Positions 42,229 to 52,724 of a stretch of DNA of 64,000 nt are shown piece after piece (the stretch's first letter is position 1; each line of letters starts with the position of its first letter). The notes under the pieces are model-generated. The model saw only the letters and a program-made list of their open reading frames with translations. It did no database searches and was not told the origin of the DNA. Source of the DNA: Candidatus Altimarinota bacterium (lineage in GTDB: Bacteria; Patescibacteriota; Gracilibacteria; BD1-5; UBA6164); contig JAHDHC010000004.1 in assembly GCA_020631485.1 (NCBI GenBank), positions 29,236 to 93,235 of the forward strand, in the 5' to 3' direction. The position numbers and the translations under genes are program-made.

Positions 42229-45200
42229 TTGAGAAAAATACTTTGAACTGTTTTAACTACAATTCTTCTGATACAACTATCAGGTATTTTTTCTTTTTTG
42301 TGATTTGTGTCTGAAAATTTGACTATTGATATCAGTCATGCACAGTCACCAAGTTCTCCTATCTTTACAGTATATCGCGACGCTGCTTGATGAGAAGATA
42401 TTACAAACGTAGCACAAGCGCTTTCATGGGACACGCTCGTATCTCAAGATGCTGAAATACCTATTCATTCTGGAAATACGAGTTTTGATTTGAGTGCATG
42501 AGGACATTATCTCATGATGTACTCGGTTCCTGTCAGAAGTACGAGTTGAGGAAATCGTAGTGAAATACAATCTCGGATACGTGTAAATGGACTTGATTCT
42601 CCATATACCTATGGAAGTAGTTACATACGTAGGGCAAATAATGACTTTGAATGATACAATGAAGGAGCAGCGATCCTCAACGTTGCTCCTTGAGATGACG
42701 TGCAGGTCCGTATTCAAAAGACTGATACAAATACTGCAAGCATGGAAAGAACTCCAGGAAGATCATGAGTTAATATCTTGAAACTCGATGATGATTGGGA
42801 TTTTGCAAGGATCCGTCCATCTGCGAGACAGGCGATTACTCCTACGTGGTCAAAGGTAAATCTTGCAACTGCAGATGAGATCGATAACTCAAACTTTAGT
42901 CTTTCTGGAAATGATTTGACTCTTTGATCTGCTTGAAAATATCTTGTGACCTATAGTGTCTGAGCGATAACTACTGGGACTGATAGAACAAACAATGAAA
43001 TCAGACTTACACTGAATGGAACGGAGATAGATGCTACGAGATCGACGACCTATATCCGTGCACAAAATGGTTCTTTTACTGGAATAGCGTCATATGTAGG
43101 GATTATAGAATCATCATCAGCCAACCAAGTTCTCAATCTTGAGATAATGAGAGAATCTACTCTTCAAGGTACGACAAACGATACGGTTGTGAGTAAAACG
43201 GGACTGACCATCGCAAAGCTTCCTGATACTGCTGATTATCTCAGAATAGGAGAAACGGTATGAGGTCAAGATGTAAGCACAAACGTAAATACTCCACTGA
43301 CATTTGATACAACCCTAGAACAAGGAATATCTCTCCAACATACTTCTGCAAACTCTTCTGATATAAACATACTTGGTGCAGGAGATTATATGTTGTTTCA
43401 TTCTGTATATAACAGACGTACTGGAACGTGAAATGGACCAAGAGAAAACCCATATCTCGAATGGCAAGTATGAGGAGTGACACTTGATTATGGAACTTCC
43501 TGATCCTACAATAGAAATGCAAATGATGGAGACGGTATTACGAATTCCTCTCACTCATCTGCATGACTGATTATTCCACAGATGAGTTCTGGAGATACGA
43601 TACGACTCACTGAAACAAACGAAGCAAGTGCAGGACCTACGGCATATGCATGACTGAGGATGGGAATACAGTGAGTAAATCTCCAAAGTCTTTTTGTCTG
43701 AAATGGATATTTATCTCAGCCTTCATATAGATGGAGAGATGACTCAAGTGATTTTGATCAAAATACATGATGGCTTGCTGCTGAAAATACTGGTATTTCA
43801 AATATCAAAAAAAATGAGACAGTAAGACTCAGAATGAAGGTCGAAAATACTTCATGATTTTTGTATACTGATGCTTCCCAGTTTGAGTTACAATGGGCAG
43901 AAACTTCACAAACTTGCTCGAGTATATCATCATGGGAAAGTATCAGTGCTCCAAATGATTCTTGGGAGATGCTTGATAGTTCTCATATATCTCCAGATGG
44001 AGAAAATTCTGCTACTCAACTCCTTTCAAACTCCGCATGAAATACGCATATACAAAGTGAGTGATATCATAATTCTCTTGGGCAAACACTCCTAAGTCCT
44101 CCAAGTAGCTTTGCAAACAATTCTCAAAAAGAATACGAATTTTCTCTGAGAGCTACAGCCTATGCTCAAAATAATACACTTTACTGTTTTAGACTCTTTG
44201 ATACTCAGGCAAATGATGAACTTGGGATCAATAACTTTGCAAGACTTGAAACTGGTGCGAGTCCTGTAATACTTGATGATATATGGTGAGAAGCTGGAAA
44301 AGTAGCCTCCCCAATCGATGGATGATGGACTACCATCAATTATACGTGATGACCATATACATCTCCAGTCATTGTAGGGAGGACAAATACCTATAATGAT
44401 GGGAATGAAGCACTGGTATTTGAAGCACGAAATATTACATCTACATCAGCACAAGTGAGATTGTGTGATTCTCACTCATGAAATGCAACTTGATGTCAGC
44501 CACATGCCTCAGAGACTATTTGATATATCGTCGTAGATGCTGCACAAACAGCGAGTATCGATGGAGTTGAAGCAGGAACTTTTTCTGCTGATGAGTCATT
44601 TGATACTACCGGATGACTTATAACGACAAATTATTCAGAGACTTTCTCAACAGTGCCGTATGTATTTAGTTCTATTCAGTCATCAAACGGTGATACACCG
44701 ATTGTCACACGAATTCGCAGTTCATCTATCAGTAATTTTCAGTGATGAATTTGTCAGCAAATAACGACAGATGACTGTAATCCGACTCATCCTACTGAAA
44801 CCTTTGGTTGGATCGCTGTTGATCCGACGATGAATCCATTTTTTAAAGATATGGACATAGGGACAGGACTTTCAGAGGGGAATTCATGGATATGGTCTAC
44901 TGCGAACTTTTCTACGAATTTTACAAGTATTCCAGTTGCTATTTCACAAACTGTGACGAATCTATGAGGGCAAGATGCTCAGATAGATGAAATCCAAAAT
45001 GTCACAACAAGTTGAATGCAGTTTCGCTCTTGTGAGCTTGATACAGATGATGATTGTGATACTCATGCGGTCGATACGATTCGTTGGCTTGCAATAGAAG
45101 AAGGAGTGTTTGCAAATGAATATTTGCTCGATAAAACACACTATAGATGGTATGAAAACAATGCTGCAAACACTCCCGTAACTCCTCTCGCTCAAGAAAA

Positions 45201-46371
45201 TACGGTTCTTTCAAGCCTCCCATCCTCACGACAATTACGTCTCAGGATGTTGTTACAAAACTCAAAGTCTTTTCTTCCGAGTTCTGTACTAAGCTTAAAG
45301 CTCCAATACGCACCAGGAATCTCCTGTGATACTGCATCTCCATGGACGAATGTATGAGCGAGTGGAGGGACACAAGATTGGTTGCACTATGACAATCCTT
45401 GACTCGCAGATGGAGCGACTCTCACAAACTCCCTTCTGTTTGGTGGATGACATAATCTCCAGAGTTACAACGAGTCACTCCCAACGGTGACGAATCCAAA
45501 TCCAATACCTGCCTGAGAATGGGGAGAGCGGGACTTTTCACTTATTAAAAATTCTTCAGCTACATGAGACCAATACTGTTTTAGAGCCGTAACGCAAAAT
45601 GATGATGAGATAGAGTACTCAAGCTATGCTCTGATCCATACAAATGATAGTGTAGATCCTGTGATACAGAACTATAGTCCTAGTGATGGATTTCTCCATC
45701 CGATAGGAAACTTGCTTCTCAGCTATACAATTTCTGATGATAATTCAGGCATAAATACTTCAAACTATGATCTTGCGATAGAAAAATGGGATGGTAGCTC
45801 TTGGGGACCCGATATATCGAGTCAATATGAATCACTTGATGAGTTTAGCAATACGCAGGCGAGTTTTAATATACAAGGACTCAGCTATGGAAAATACAGA
45901 GCAAGTTTTGAGATATATGATAATGCTGGGAATTCAGCTTCTGTGACACATGAATTTTATGTTGATGAGGTAGAATTCAACATATCAACTTCAGAAGTTG
46001 ATATATGAGATATAGACGATATATGAACGGTATTTACCAGTACAGATACCCTCACAGTAACGGTAAAAACTGTTTGAGCTTGATTTAGTGTACTCATGTC
46101 TCAACAAGCTCAAATGACCAAAGTTCCAGATACTCTGCCAAATTGGGATGGAACAAGATGATTTTGATATGAAGCTGCTCCTTTTTGAAGTGTTAATAAT
46201 ATTGGAACTGGAGCTACAATCGCATCTGAAACGCAAAACATCAATACAAATTGAGAAAAAAATACATACAGCTATGATCTCAAATACTCACTACTTCTCG
46301 ATATGCTGGATCCTTATGCTCCAGGAAATTATGATGCTCTTCTTGATTTTGATATAGATTTCAACTATTAG
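42229..46371 (+). CDS. Giant secreted surface protein (1380 aa)
   Basis: No ATG is available: the frame follows a TAG at 42223 and begins with TTG at 42229, giving a signal peptide RKILGTVLTTILLIQLSGIFSFLG. Residues about 40-480 contain three related beta-sandwich units (HYLMMYSVPVRST, KYLVTYSVGAITTGTDRTNNEI, DYMLFHSVYNRRTGTGNGPREN) each followed by a Gly/Ser/Asn-rich strand set, resembling collagen-trimer C1q/TNF-like heads. The middle (500-1130) is Ser/Asn/Thr-rich with cysteine pairs (SQTCSSISS, ITTDDCNPT). The last ~240 residues are paralogous to the 290-aa protein at 39982. Likely an adhesin. Hundreds of positions would be truncated under the standard code. Confidence 0.85.
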
Positions 46372-46384
46372 AGAAATCTCGTAT

Positions 46385-46415
46385 AATACTTTAGTTTTTT
46401 TAAAGTATTTTTTTT
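46385..46415 (+). terminator. Intrinsic terminator after the 1380-aa gene
   Basis: Stem AATACTTTA/TAAAGTATT around a T-rich loop with a following T-run, directly before the next ATG at 46416. It therefore occupies the whole leader of the IMPACT-family gene and could attenuate read-through. Confidence 0.7.
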
Positions 46416-46832
46416 ATGTCACAAAAACTTTCACTTGATTTCTGAGAATCTCAAAGTCTCGATTTTGAGAAAAAGATCATGAAAAATATCATCATCGACC
46501 GAAAGTCAAAATACACAGTTGTAGGATGACAGGTATTTTCAGAAGCAGATGTACAGAGCTTCCTCAAAGACTTATTGCGAGATAGTTATTTTCGCAAGGC
46601 AACACACAATAGCTATGCCTATAGGATCAGATCAGAAAATGGTTCTATTCTAGAGTCAAAAAATGACGATGGAGAGAGTTGAGCAGGGAACTGTATCCTC
46701 AGAGAGCTCCAAAGAGAAAATATGGTCAACAGTCTCATAATCGTCACTCGCTACTTCGGCTGAATACATCTCCAATCAGACAGATTCAAAAATGTCATCA
46801 ATGCCACAAAGCTCTTCTTAGAGGAAAAATAG
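46416..46832 (+). CDS. IMPACT/YigZ-family protein (UPF0029 N-terminal domain)
   Basis: 138 residues. The family core is present: a Lys-Tyr/Ser strand start (DRKSKYTVVGGQVFSEADV), HNSYAYRI, the acidic loop NDDGESGAGNCILRELQREN and LIIVTRYFGGIHLQSDRF (RYFGG motif). Full-length YigZ proteins are about 200 residues with a second domain; that domain is absent here. IMPACT-family proteins are linked to ribosome or translation control. The gene has no Shine-Dalgarno because its leader is a terminator hairpin. Convergent with the HD-hydrolase gene; 62 bases between them show nothing. Confidence 0.8.
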
Positions 46833-46894
46833 AACAAGAAAGATGGAGTAATGAAATAATATTGTTAGACTGAAAAGAACTTTTTTGGATTTAT

Positions 46895-47779
46895 TTATTT
46901 CTGATGTTTATATCTAAATCCTCAAAAATGCTGAATCATCCCGTCCAGCTCTGCTTCAACATCTAAATTGTAGTGAGTTTTTATTTTTTCTGCTATTCTA
47001 TCTAAAAGACTATTTGTAATAACATATATTCAATTCTCTGTGAGCTTTGCACGCTGTGCTTTCTCTTGTTGTCTCTTGAATTCTCGTACTTTTCAAGCAT
47101 AGAGATCGTAGTGAGTTTTTGTTCATAATATTACACTTGCATCTAAGTAAATACATATGTTTGCCATTTCTTGGAAACAAGCACGTATATGTTTTTCAAC
47201 TTCAGATTTTTGAACTGGATGATTTTCAAGAAATACAGTTTCAAGACCGTATTCGAGTCATTGTGCTGTATCAAAAAGTTTCGTTAATAGATAGAGTCTG
47301 TCCAGCTCATGAAGTCCCTGATTTTCACCTATTCAAAAATCAAAATACCTATCCAATAAGCTCAGACATTTTTCTCTCAGTCCCGTATTTTTTATTTTGT
47401 TTATAAGTATAGTCGCAACTTTTTTCTCATGTTTTTTTTGTATTAGTTTCTTTTTTTCTGCTCATTTCTCACTCCTTGCTATATCTCCTATCCTATATTC
47501 TCACAAATCATGTATAAGTATCATAAGGATGAGTTCCTCAACATCACAGATATTTGATAAAGGTCTGTGAAATTCCCACACCATATCAAGCATTCATAAA
47601 ACATGTTCTCTGTTTGTCTCTTGTGATGAGATAGCTTTTATGTCTCATTTTGTCCATCTTGAAACTGTCGAAAGAATTTTTTCGCAATCATCTAAAACCT
47701 GAGTTTCAATTATAGAAAAACTATTTTCTACAGCAGGGTGAGATGATATCTCGAATTGATTAAAATCTTGAGCAAGCAT
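46895..47779 (-). CDS. HD-domain phosphohydrolase
   Basis: 294 residues. HD signature: EHVLGMLDMVWEFHRPLSN, then LILMILIHDLGEYRIGDIARSE (HD pair at about residue 102 with the GDI metal-binding extension), typical of the YfbR/HDDC2 5'-nucleotidase-like branch. The C-terminal half repeats a related helical arrangement without an HD pair (FEYGLETVFLENHPVQKSE, TKTHYDLYAGKVREFKRQQ). Probable nucleotide phosphohydrolase. AT-rich upstream region; not in an obvious operon. Confidence 0.8.
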
Positions 47780-47883
47780 TCCTATTTTTTATATTTTAAG
47801 TATAATATATAAAAAATAGCTTTTTTCAAATTATTCTTGCGAAGATTTATATAATAGATTGTAATAACAGAAAGAGAATAACA

Positions 47884-47909
47884 AAAAAATCCCGATTGGG
47901 ATTTTTTTA
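47884..47909 (-). terminator. Intrinsic terminator of the CcdA-like gene
   Basis: AAAAATCCC/GGGATTTTT with GATT loop and T-run; the gene's TAA (47907-47909) lies in the arm. Confidence 0.85.
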
Positions 47910-48647
47910 GTCTTTCACTCAGGCCTTATCAATAATTCCTTGCTCAAAATCGAGGGCTCAGAACCATCAGAGTTCTGTTATGAGCCAGGCTTCGAGTTCT
48001 TTGTCGTATCATGTTACGATCGCGATTCAGACTATGAGGAAAAGGACTCAGAGTATTTTTTTGAACTTTCCGTTTGGATCAGAGGCAAACTTGAGCTTGT
48101 TTACAAACTTTTGTCAGAGTAGGGCAATAGTGAGGAGGATAAGAGCAAGTCCAAGGGTGTATGATACGAGATTTATAAGACCTGAGCTATAGTTTCAGGC
48201 TATAATGATCGAGAGTATGATACCATAAGTTGGGCTACAGCTCGTAAATACTGGTCAAAGTGCTACTCACATAAATATACTTCAAGCTTTTCCTTCCTTC
48301 TGACTGGCTTTTCATAAGAGTTTATTTGAGCCATCAGAAAAACCAAGCGTGGTAGTTATTTTTTTCCAAAGATTTGGAAAAATCGTAATAATTCAGAAAA
48401 ATATGATTATCACACCTGAAAATTTTGTAAGTGTTTTTGTGTCGATTCATGATAAAAGGGTAGTTGCCTGAACCAGCATAGTAAAGATGATAATCGAGAC
48501 AGAAAGCGAGGCAATGATGATATAGGGTTTTGATTTATCCTGAGCATCTCAGGCACTTGCTCAGAGTATTACTGGCAGTAGAGGAAGCACACATGGTGCG
48601 AGAATCGTCAGGATCCCAGCGAAAAAAGAGATTATAATAAGTGTCAT
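47907..48647 (-). CDS. CcdA/DsbD-like transmembrane thiol-electron carrier
   Basis: 246 residues with six hydrophobic segments. The N-terminus FFAGILTILAPCVLPLLPVILG and the fourth span GPVFTSCSPTYGIIL place the two membrane cysteines as in CcdA/DsbD (APCVLP and SCSP). It would carry electrons from cytoplasmic thioredoxin across the membrane to the extracytoplasmic thioredoxin-like lipoproteins and MsrAB encoded next to it. Conserved glycines (LGASAGDAQ, GVALGPVF) use TGA. Upstream lies an inverted-repeat element at 48671-48747. Confidence 0.88.
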
Positions 48648-48670
48648 AGTAATATAATTTTAGTATAATA

Positions 48671-48747
48671 AATCCCCCTATTTTAGAGTTCCATTGTTGA
48701 TTCCCACTTGATAAGGGGGAAAGGTAACGAAGTGAAGGAGGGGGATT
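48671..48747. repeat. Inverted-repeat element between ccdA-like and thioredoxin genes
   Basis: About 77 bases bounded by AATCCCCCT and AGGGGGATT (9-bp terminal inverted repeats). Inside are GGGAATC, AAGGGGGAAAGG and GGTAACGAAGTGAAGG, unlike neighbouring coding sequence in base composition (much higher GC). It has the look of a short non-autonomous repeat (MITE/REP-like) seen in many bacterial genomes. No second copy in this window. It lies between the two genes' ends and might double as a transcription or mRNA-stability element. Confidence 0.5.
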
Positions 48748-48752
48748 ATAAA

Positions 48753-50000
48753 TTAGTTAAAGAGTGCAGTGAGAGCACTTGAGCTTGATCATCCAACCAT
48801 TTTTTTGATCAGATTCCCTTGAGCATCAACTCTGACGAATGTATGTTGAGAAGTAACTCCATATTTGTCTCTGAGGTCTTTATTTGCATCGTAATCTACT
48901 TTGAGTATATCAGCGTTTATCGCAAGATCAGTTTCGCTTTTGAAGTTTTTATCAGCAGCAACACATGATGGACACCATGATGCACTGAAAAATAAAACTG
49001 ATTCATTTTCTATTTTTCCTGCATAGTTTTTGTAGGCTCATTTTGTACTTGTTGCAGCAACTACTGGAGTTTCTACTGCTGTTTCTTTTGCAACAACCGG
49101 ATCTTTCTCTGGTGTGCTTACTGCTGCAGCAGCTGAGCTTGTATTACTTTTTATGAAATCTGCAATATCAGCTGTCGTTGCAAGCCCTATTTCTTTTGCT
49201 ATTTCATTACCATCTGCATCAATGAGAACAAAAGTATGCTTTGTTGTAACACCATATTTTTTATTGAGCTCTGTTTCTGTGTCAAAATCTACTCTCAATA
49301 TGTTGATCCCATTTGGAAGACTTGCTTGAGCTTTTATATCAGCATCTGTTTTTTGACATGTTCCACAAGAAGCTTGATAGAAGTAGAGTACGGTATTTTG
49401 TGCGAGTTGTGTAAGATCTTGTCATGCGTATACCACATATCATGCTGGTCATTTTTGAGTATCAGCAGTTTCAGGAGTTGCCTTTTGCGTGCTCGCTGCA
49501 GGTACTTCTTCTGATTTAGCGTTTGCGACAAACTCAGCGATTTCTGTAGTTGTTGCAAGACCCATTTCTTTTGCGATTTTATTTCCGTTTTGATCTACGA
49601 GGACAAAAGTATGCTTTGTTGTAACTCCATATTTTTTATTGAGTTCTGTTTCTGTGTCATAGTCAACTTTGAGGATACTTACTCCATCTGGGAGAGATTC
49701 TTGAGATTTTAAGTCAGCATCAGTTTTTTGACATGTCCCACATGATTCTTGAGAAAAATACAATACTGTTTCTTTTCAAAGTTTTGAAAGATCTTGACCG
49801 TTGTATTGTCTATATGCAGTAGGCGCTGTTGAGAAATCGTCATAAGCAGAAGCTGCTTTTTTTTCAGTCTTTACTGTTTGTTCTTGAGCAACATTTGAGC
49901 TAGAGTTATTCGTGCTTGAAGTATTATCGACTTGTGTTCCACATCAAGTGAGTACTAAAAGCATAATTGCTGATAGAGCAAAAGTTATTTTTTTATTCAT
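48753..50000 (-). CDS. Lipoprotein with three tandem thioredoxin-like domains
   Basis: 415 residues. Lipobox MLLVLTGCG, then three repeats of a thioredoxin fold: VLYFSQESCGTCQKTDADL (Cys about 87/90), VLYFYQASCGTCQKTDADI (about 213/216) and LFFSASWCPSCVAADKNF (about 343/346). Each is followed by the same second block: DTETELNKKYGVTTKHTFVL, repeated almost identically in the first two and variant in the third (DANKDLRDKYGVTSQHTFVR). Linkers are Ala/Thr/Glu-rich. Repeats 1 and 2 are near-copies, indicating recent duplication. It would be reduced by the CcdA-like carrier and in turn serve as reductant for MsrAB. Confidence 0.9.
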
Positions 50001-50057
50001 GTGTATGAATTAAAGAGTAAAAGTAGCTACAAGATATACGTGCTTCTTAAAATAAAC

Positions 50058-51206
50058 TTAATCATTATTAAAAAGTCTTTTATATTCTCCATATCAGGTT
50101 TCTTCTAAGTCATCATAGCTCACAAAATAGAGACTTGCTCCGTTTATACAATGTCGCATTCCTCACTTATCCTGAGGTCCATCTGGAAAAATATGCCCGA
50201 GATGACTGTCTGATTTTTTGCTACGGAGTTCTATACGCTTTGAAAAAAGTGAGTTATCTTCTCTGTAGACAAGCTTATCATCATCTATTGCTTTCCAGAA
50301 ACTCGGCCATCATGTCCCAGAATCATATTTATGGATTGATGCGTAGAGAGGAGTTCCATCGATGATATCGAGATAGATTCATGCTTGTTTGTTGTCATGA
50401 TAATTTCCCTCACTAAAAGCTCTTTCTGTCCCATTTTTCTGTGTGACTTTGTATTGCAAAGGAGTTAGGCGTTCTTTGAGATCCATATTTGTAAAATCGG
50501 GAAGATTTTTTGGACTCTCAGCATCAGTAAATGATGCAGTTTCATCTGCCCATGTTTCTTTTTTATATCAGGCTCTTCCTGATCCTATTTCGTAGGCTTT
50601 GTATCTGAGTGTTTGTTTTTGAGCATAGTCTTGATGCTCTTCTTCTGCTTCGTAAAAATCGCTCACAGGAAGTATCTTTGTCGCTATTTCTTTTTCAAAT
50701 TTTCCAGAATCACTGAGTTTTTTCTTTGAATTTTCTAAAATATCTTTTTCTTCGTCGTTTGAATAGTACATTGCTGTTGTGTACTGAAAACCTTTATCTG
50801 CAAATTGTCCTTGGTCATCTGTAGGGTCGATCTGTCTCCAAAATATATCTATGAGCTCTCAGTAACTTATGACATCTGGATCATATATTATTTTTACTCA
50901 TTCTCTATGCTTGGTATTTCCAGTTCAGATACTTTTATAGTTTGCAGTAGCTGCAGATCCCCCTATATATCCTGAAATAGCTGAGATCACCCCCTCTGTT
51001 CCGTCAAAAATAGACTCAATGCACCAGAAACATCAACCAGCAACATAGGCAGTTTTGAGATTTTGATTTTCTGTATTTTTTTCCATATTATTATCGTTTT
51101 TATAATCCACGCTACGAGAACTAGTGTTTTGCCCATCTTTTGAAAACACTACTCATGCTCAGACAGTGAGGAGTGCTATTGATGCTATGACAAAAAATTT
51201 CTTCAT
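50058..51206 (-). CDS. msrAB: Bifunctional methionine sulfoxide reductase MsrA-MsrB, membrane-anchored or secreted
   Basis: 382 residues. N-terminal hydrophobic segment (FFVIASIALLTVGAGVVF) then MsrA: AYVAGGCFWCIESIFDGTEGV with the catalytic Cys in GCFWC, and YYSNDEEKDILENSKKKL. MsrB follows from about residue 240: GNYHDNKQAGIYLDI, YDSGTGWPSFWKAI, and [28 protein letters not shown] with the catalytic Cys of RHCIN; the Zn CxxC pair of many MsrBs is absent. It repairs oxidised Met in surface proteins. Starts directly at the stop of the preceding lipoprotein gene. Confidence 0.93.
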
Positions 51207-51644
51207 TTATTCGTAGAGTTGTATAATATCTTTTATTGTTTCTATATTCTCAATTTTTTTTATGAGATTTCCTTCTTGATCAATGAGAGCAAACGAATTT
51301 GGACTTGCTATCTCTAATACTTCTTTTGCTTCACTCTCATCATCGAAATCTATCTTTATGACATCAGAAAATATTTCTGCTCCAGTGCCAGATTTGAGGA
51401 GAGCATCAAACTCTTTACTTTTTTCAGAGTTTTCAGAATAGAAAAACAAGATCTTTTCATCAGTGTTTCCATAGCTTTCTGACGGATCTTCTATATAGCT
51501 TGGCTTGATATCTTCTGGTATGATTTCTATTTGCTCTACTGTCTCATTTTTTTCTGAAGTTTTTGGTGAGATAGTTTCTTCTTTTTTCCCACAAGCGCTC
51601 AGCAAGAGGAGTGTGAGGCAGAGTATACTGGTAGTGTATTTCAT
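51207..51644 (-). CDS. Thioredoxin-like lipoprotein lacking the CxxC pair
   Basis: 145 residues from ATG 51644 (an upstream in-frame Met at 51680 would add 12 residues before the signal peptide and is disfavoured). Signal peptide with lipobox LLLLSACG; a Lys/Glu-rich linker; then ILFFYSENSEKSKEFDALL, where the first two thioredoxin strands meet Ser where active-site Cys are expected, and SPNSFALIDQEGNLIKKIENIETIKDII like the third strand set of the neighbour's repeats. So a redox-dead thioredoxin-fold partner or receptor. msrAB follows with zero spacing. Confidence 0.78.
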   Translation of the reverse strand: MKYTTSILCLTLLLLSACGKKEETISPKTSEKNETVEQIEIIPEDIKPSYIEDPSESYGNTDEKILFFYSENSEKSKEFDALLKSGTGAEIFSDVIKIDFDDESEAKEVLEIASPNSFALIDQEGNLIKKIENIETIKDIIQLYE

Positions 51645-51794
51645 CTCTTTTAATATAATTAGAGTGTTAAACACATACATTATACTAAAAAGTCCACTTA
51701 AAGAAAACTTAAAATTGGATCTTTAAGAATGCTTTAATTTGCATAGCTATAAAACATGTCTATGATGTATAAAATATAAATAATATAAGAAATT

Positions 51795-52700
51795 ATGTAC
51801 GATCTAATAATAATCTGATCAGGTAGTGCTGGTCTTCCTGCCTGAATGTATGCGAGTAGATATAAACTCAAAAATGTAGTTATAGGAGGTCAGCCTGGAT
51901 GAGCACTCGCAACTTCTCACAAGGTAGAAAATTACCCATGAGTCCTTTCTGCTCCAGGAAAAGAAATAATGGATAATTTTGCAGAGCACGCGAAAGTATC
52001 AGGATCAGAACTCCTGCAAGACTTTGTAAGTGACATAGAAAAAACTGATCAAGATTTTTGTGTAAAAACAGTCTCAGGAAAAGAGCTCAAGAGTCATTAT
52101 CTTATACTCGCAACAGGAAACAAATACAGACATCTCTGAGTACCATGAGAAGAAGAATTCTTATGAAAATGAGTGAGTTATTGTGCCACTTGTGATGGAA
52201 TGTTTTTTAAAGATAGGGAAGTTGTCATTGTTGGAGGTGGGAATACTGCTCTTACAGAGGCTCTTTACCTCGCTGATATATGTAAAAAAGTATATCTCGT
52301 GCACAGGAAAAATACCTTCAGAGCAGAAACTATTTGGGTAGATCAAGCTCATAAAAGAGACAATATAGAAATGGTACTAGAAGAAGAAGTAGCTCAGATA
52401 GACTGATCCATGTTTGTAGAAAAAATCGAGCTCAAGAGCGGAAAGATTATCCAAGCTGATGGGATATTTGTAGCAATTGGTTCTGATCCTGATACAAAGC
52501 TTGTATCCCATCTGAATCCAGAAATGGATGATGAAGGTTGTTTAATCGTTGATGCGCGTCAAGAGACTTCTATCAAGTGACTCTATGCAGCCTGAGATGT
52601 TTCTACGAACTCCAATAAATTTAAACAAACTATTATGTCAGCTGCAGAATGATGTCTCGCTGCAAACTCGGTACATGAAGATAAGCTGAGAAGCGAATAA
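51795..52700 (+). CDS. trxB: Thioredoxin reductase
   Basis: 301 residues. FAD site LIIIGSGSAGLPAG near the N-terminus, redox-active pair Cys130/Cys133 (SYCATCDGM), NAD(P)H site VVIVGGGNTALTEALYL and C-terminal FAD motif LYAAGDVSTN. Several motif glycines are TGA. It supplies electrons for the extracytoplasmic thiol pathway encoded divergently. The lipoprotein is transcribed away from this gene, 150 bases upstream; the PEP-synthase-like gene starts 24 bases downstream. Family member without the usual N-terminal or C-terminal extensions. Confidence 0.94.
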
Positions 52701-52724
52701 TTATACTCCCTTATTTTTATACCT

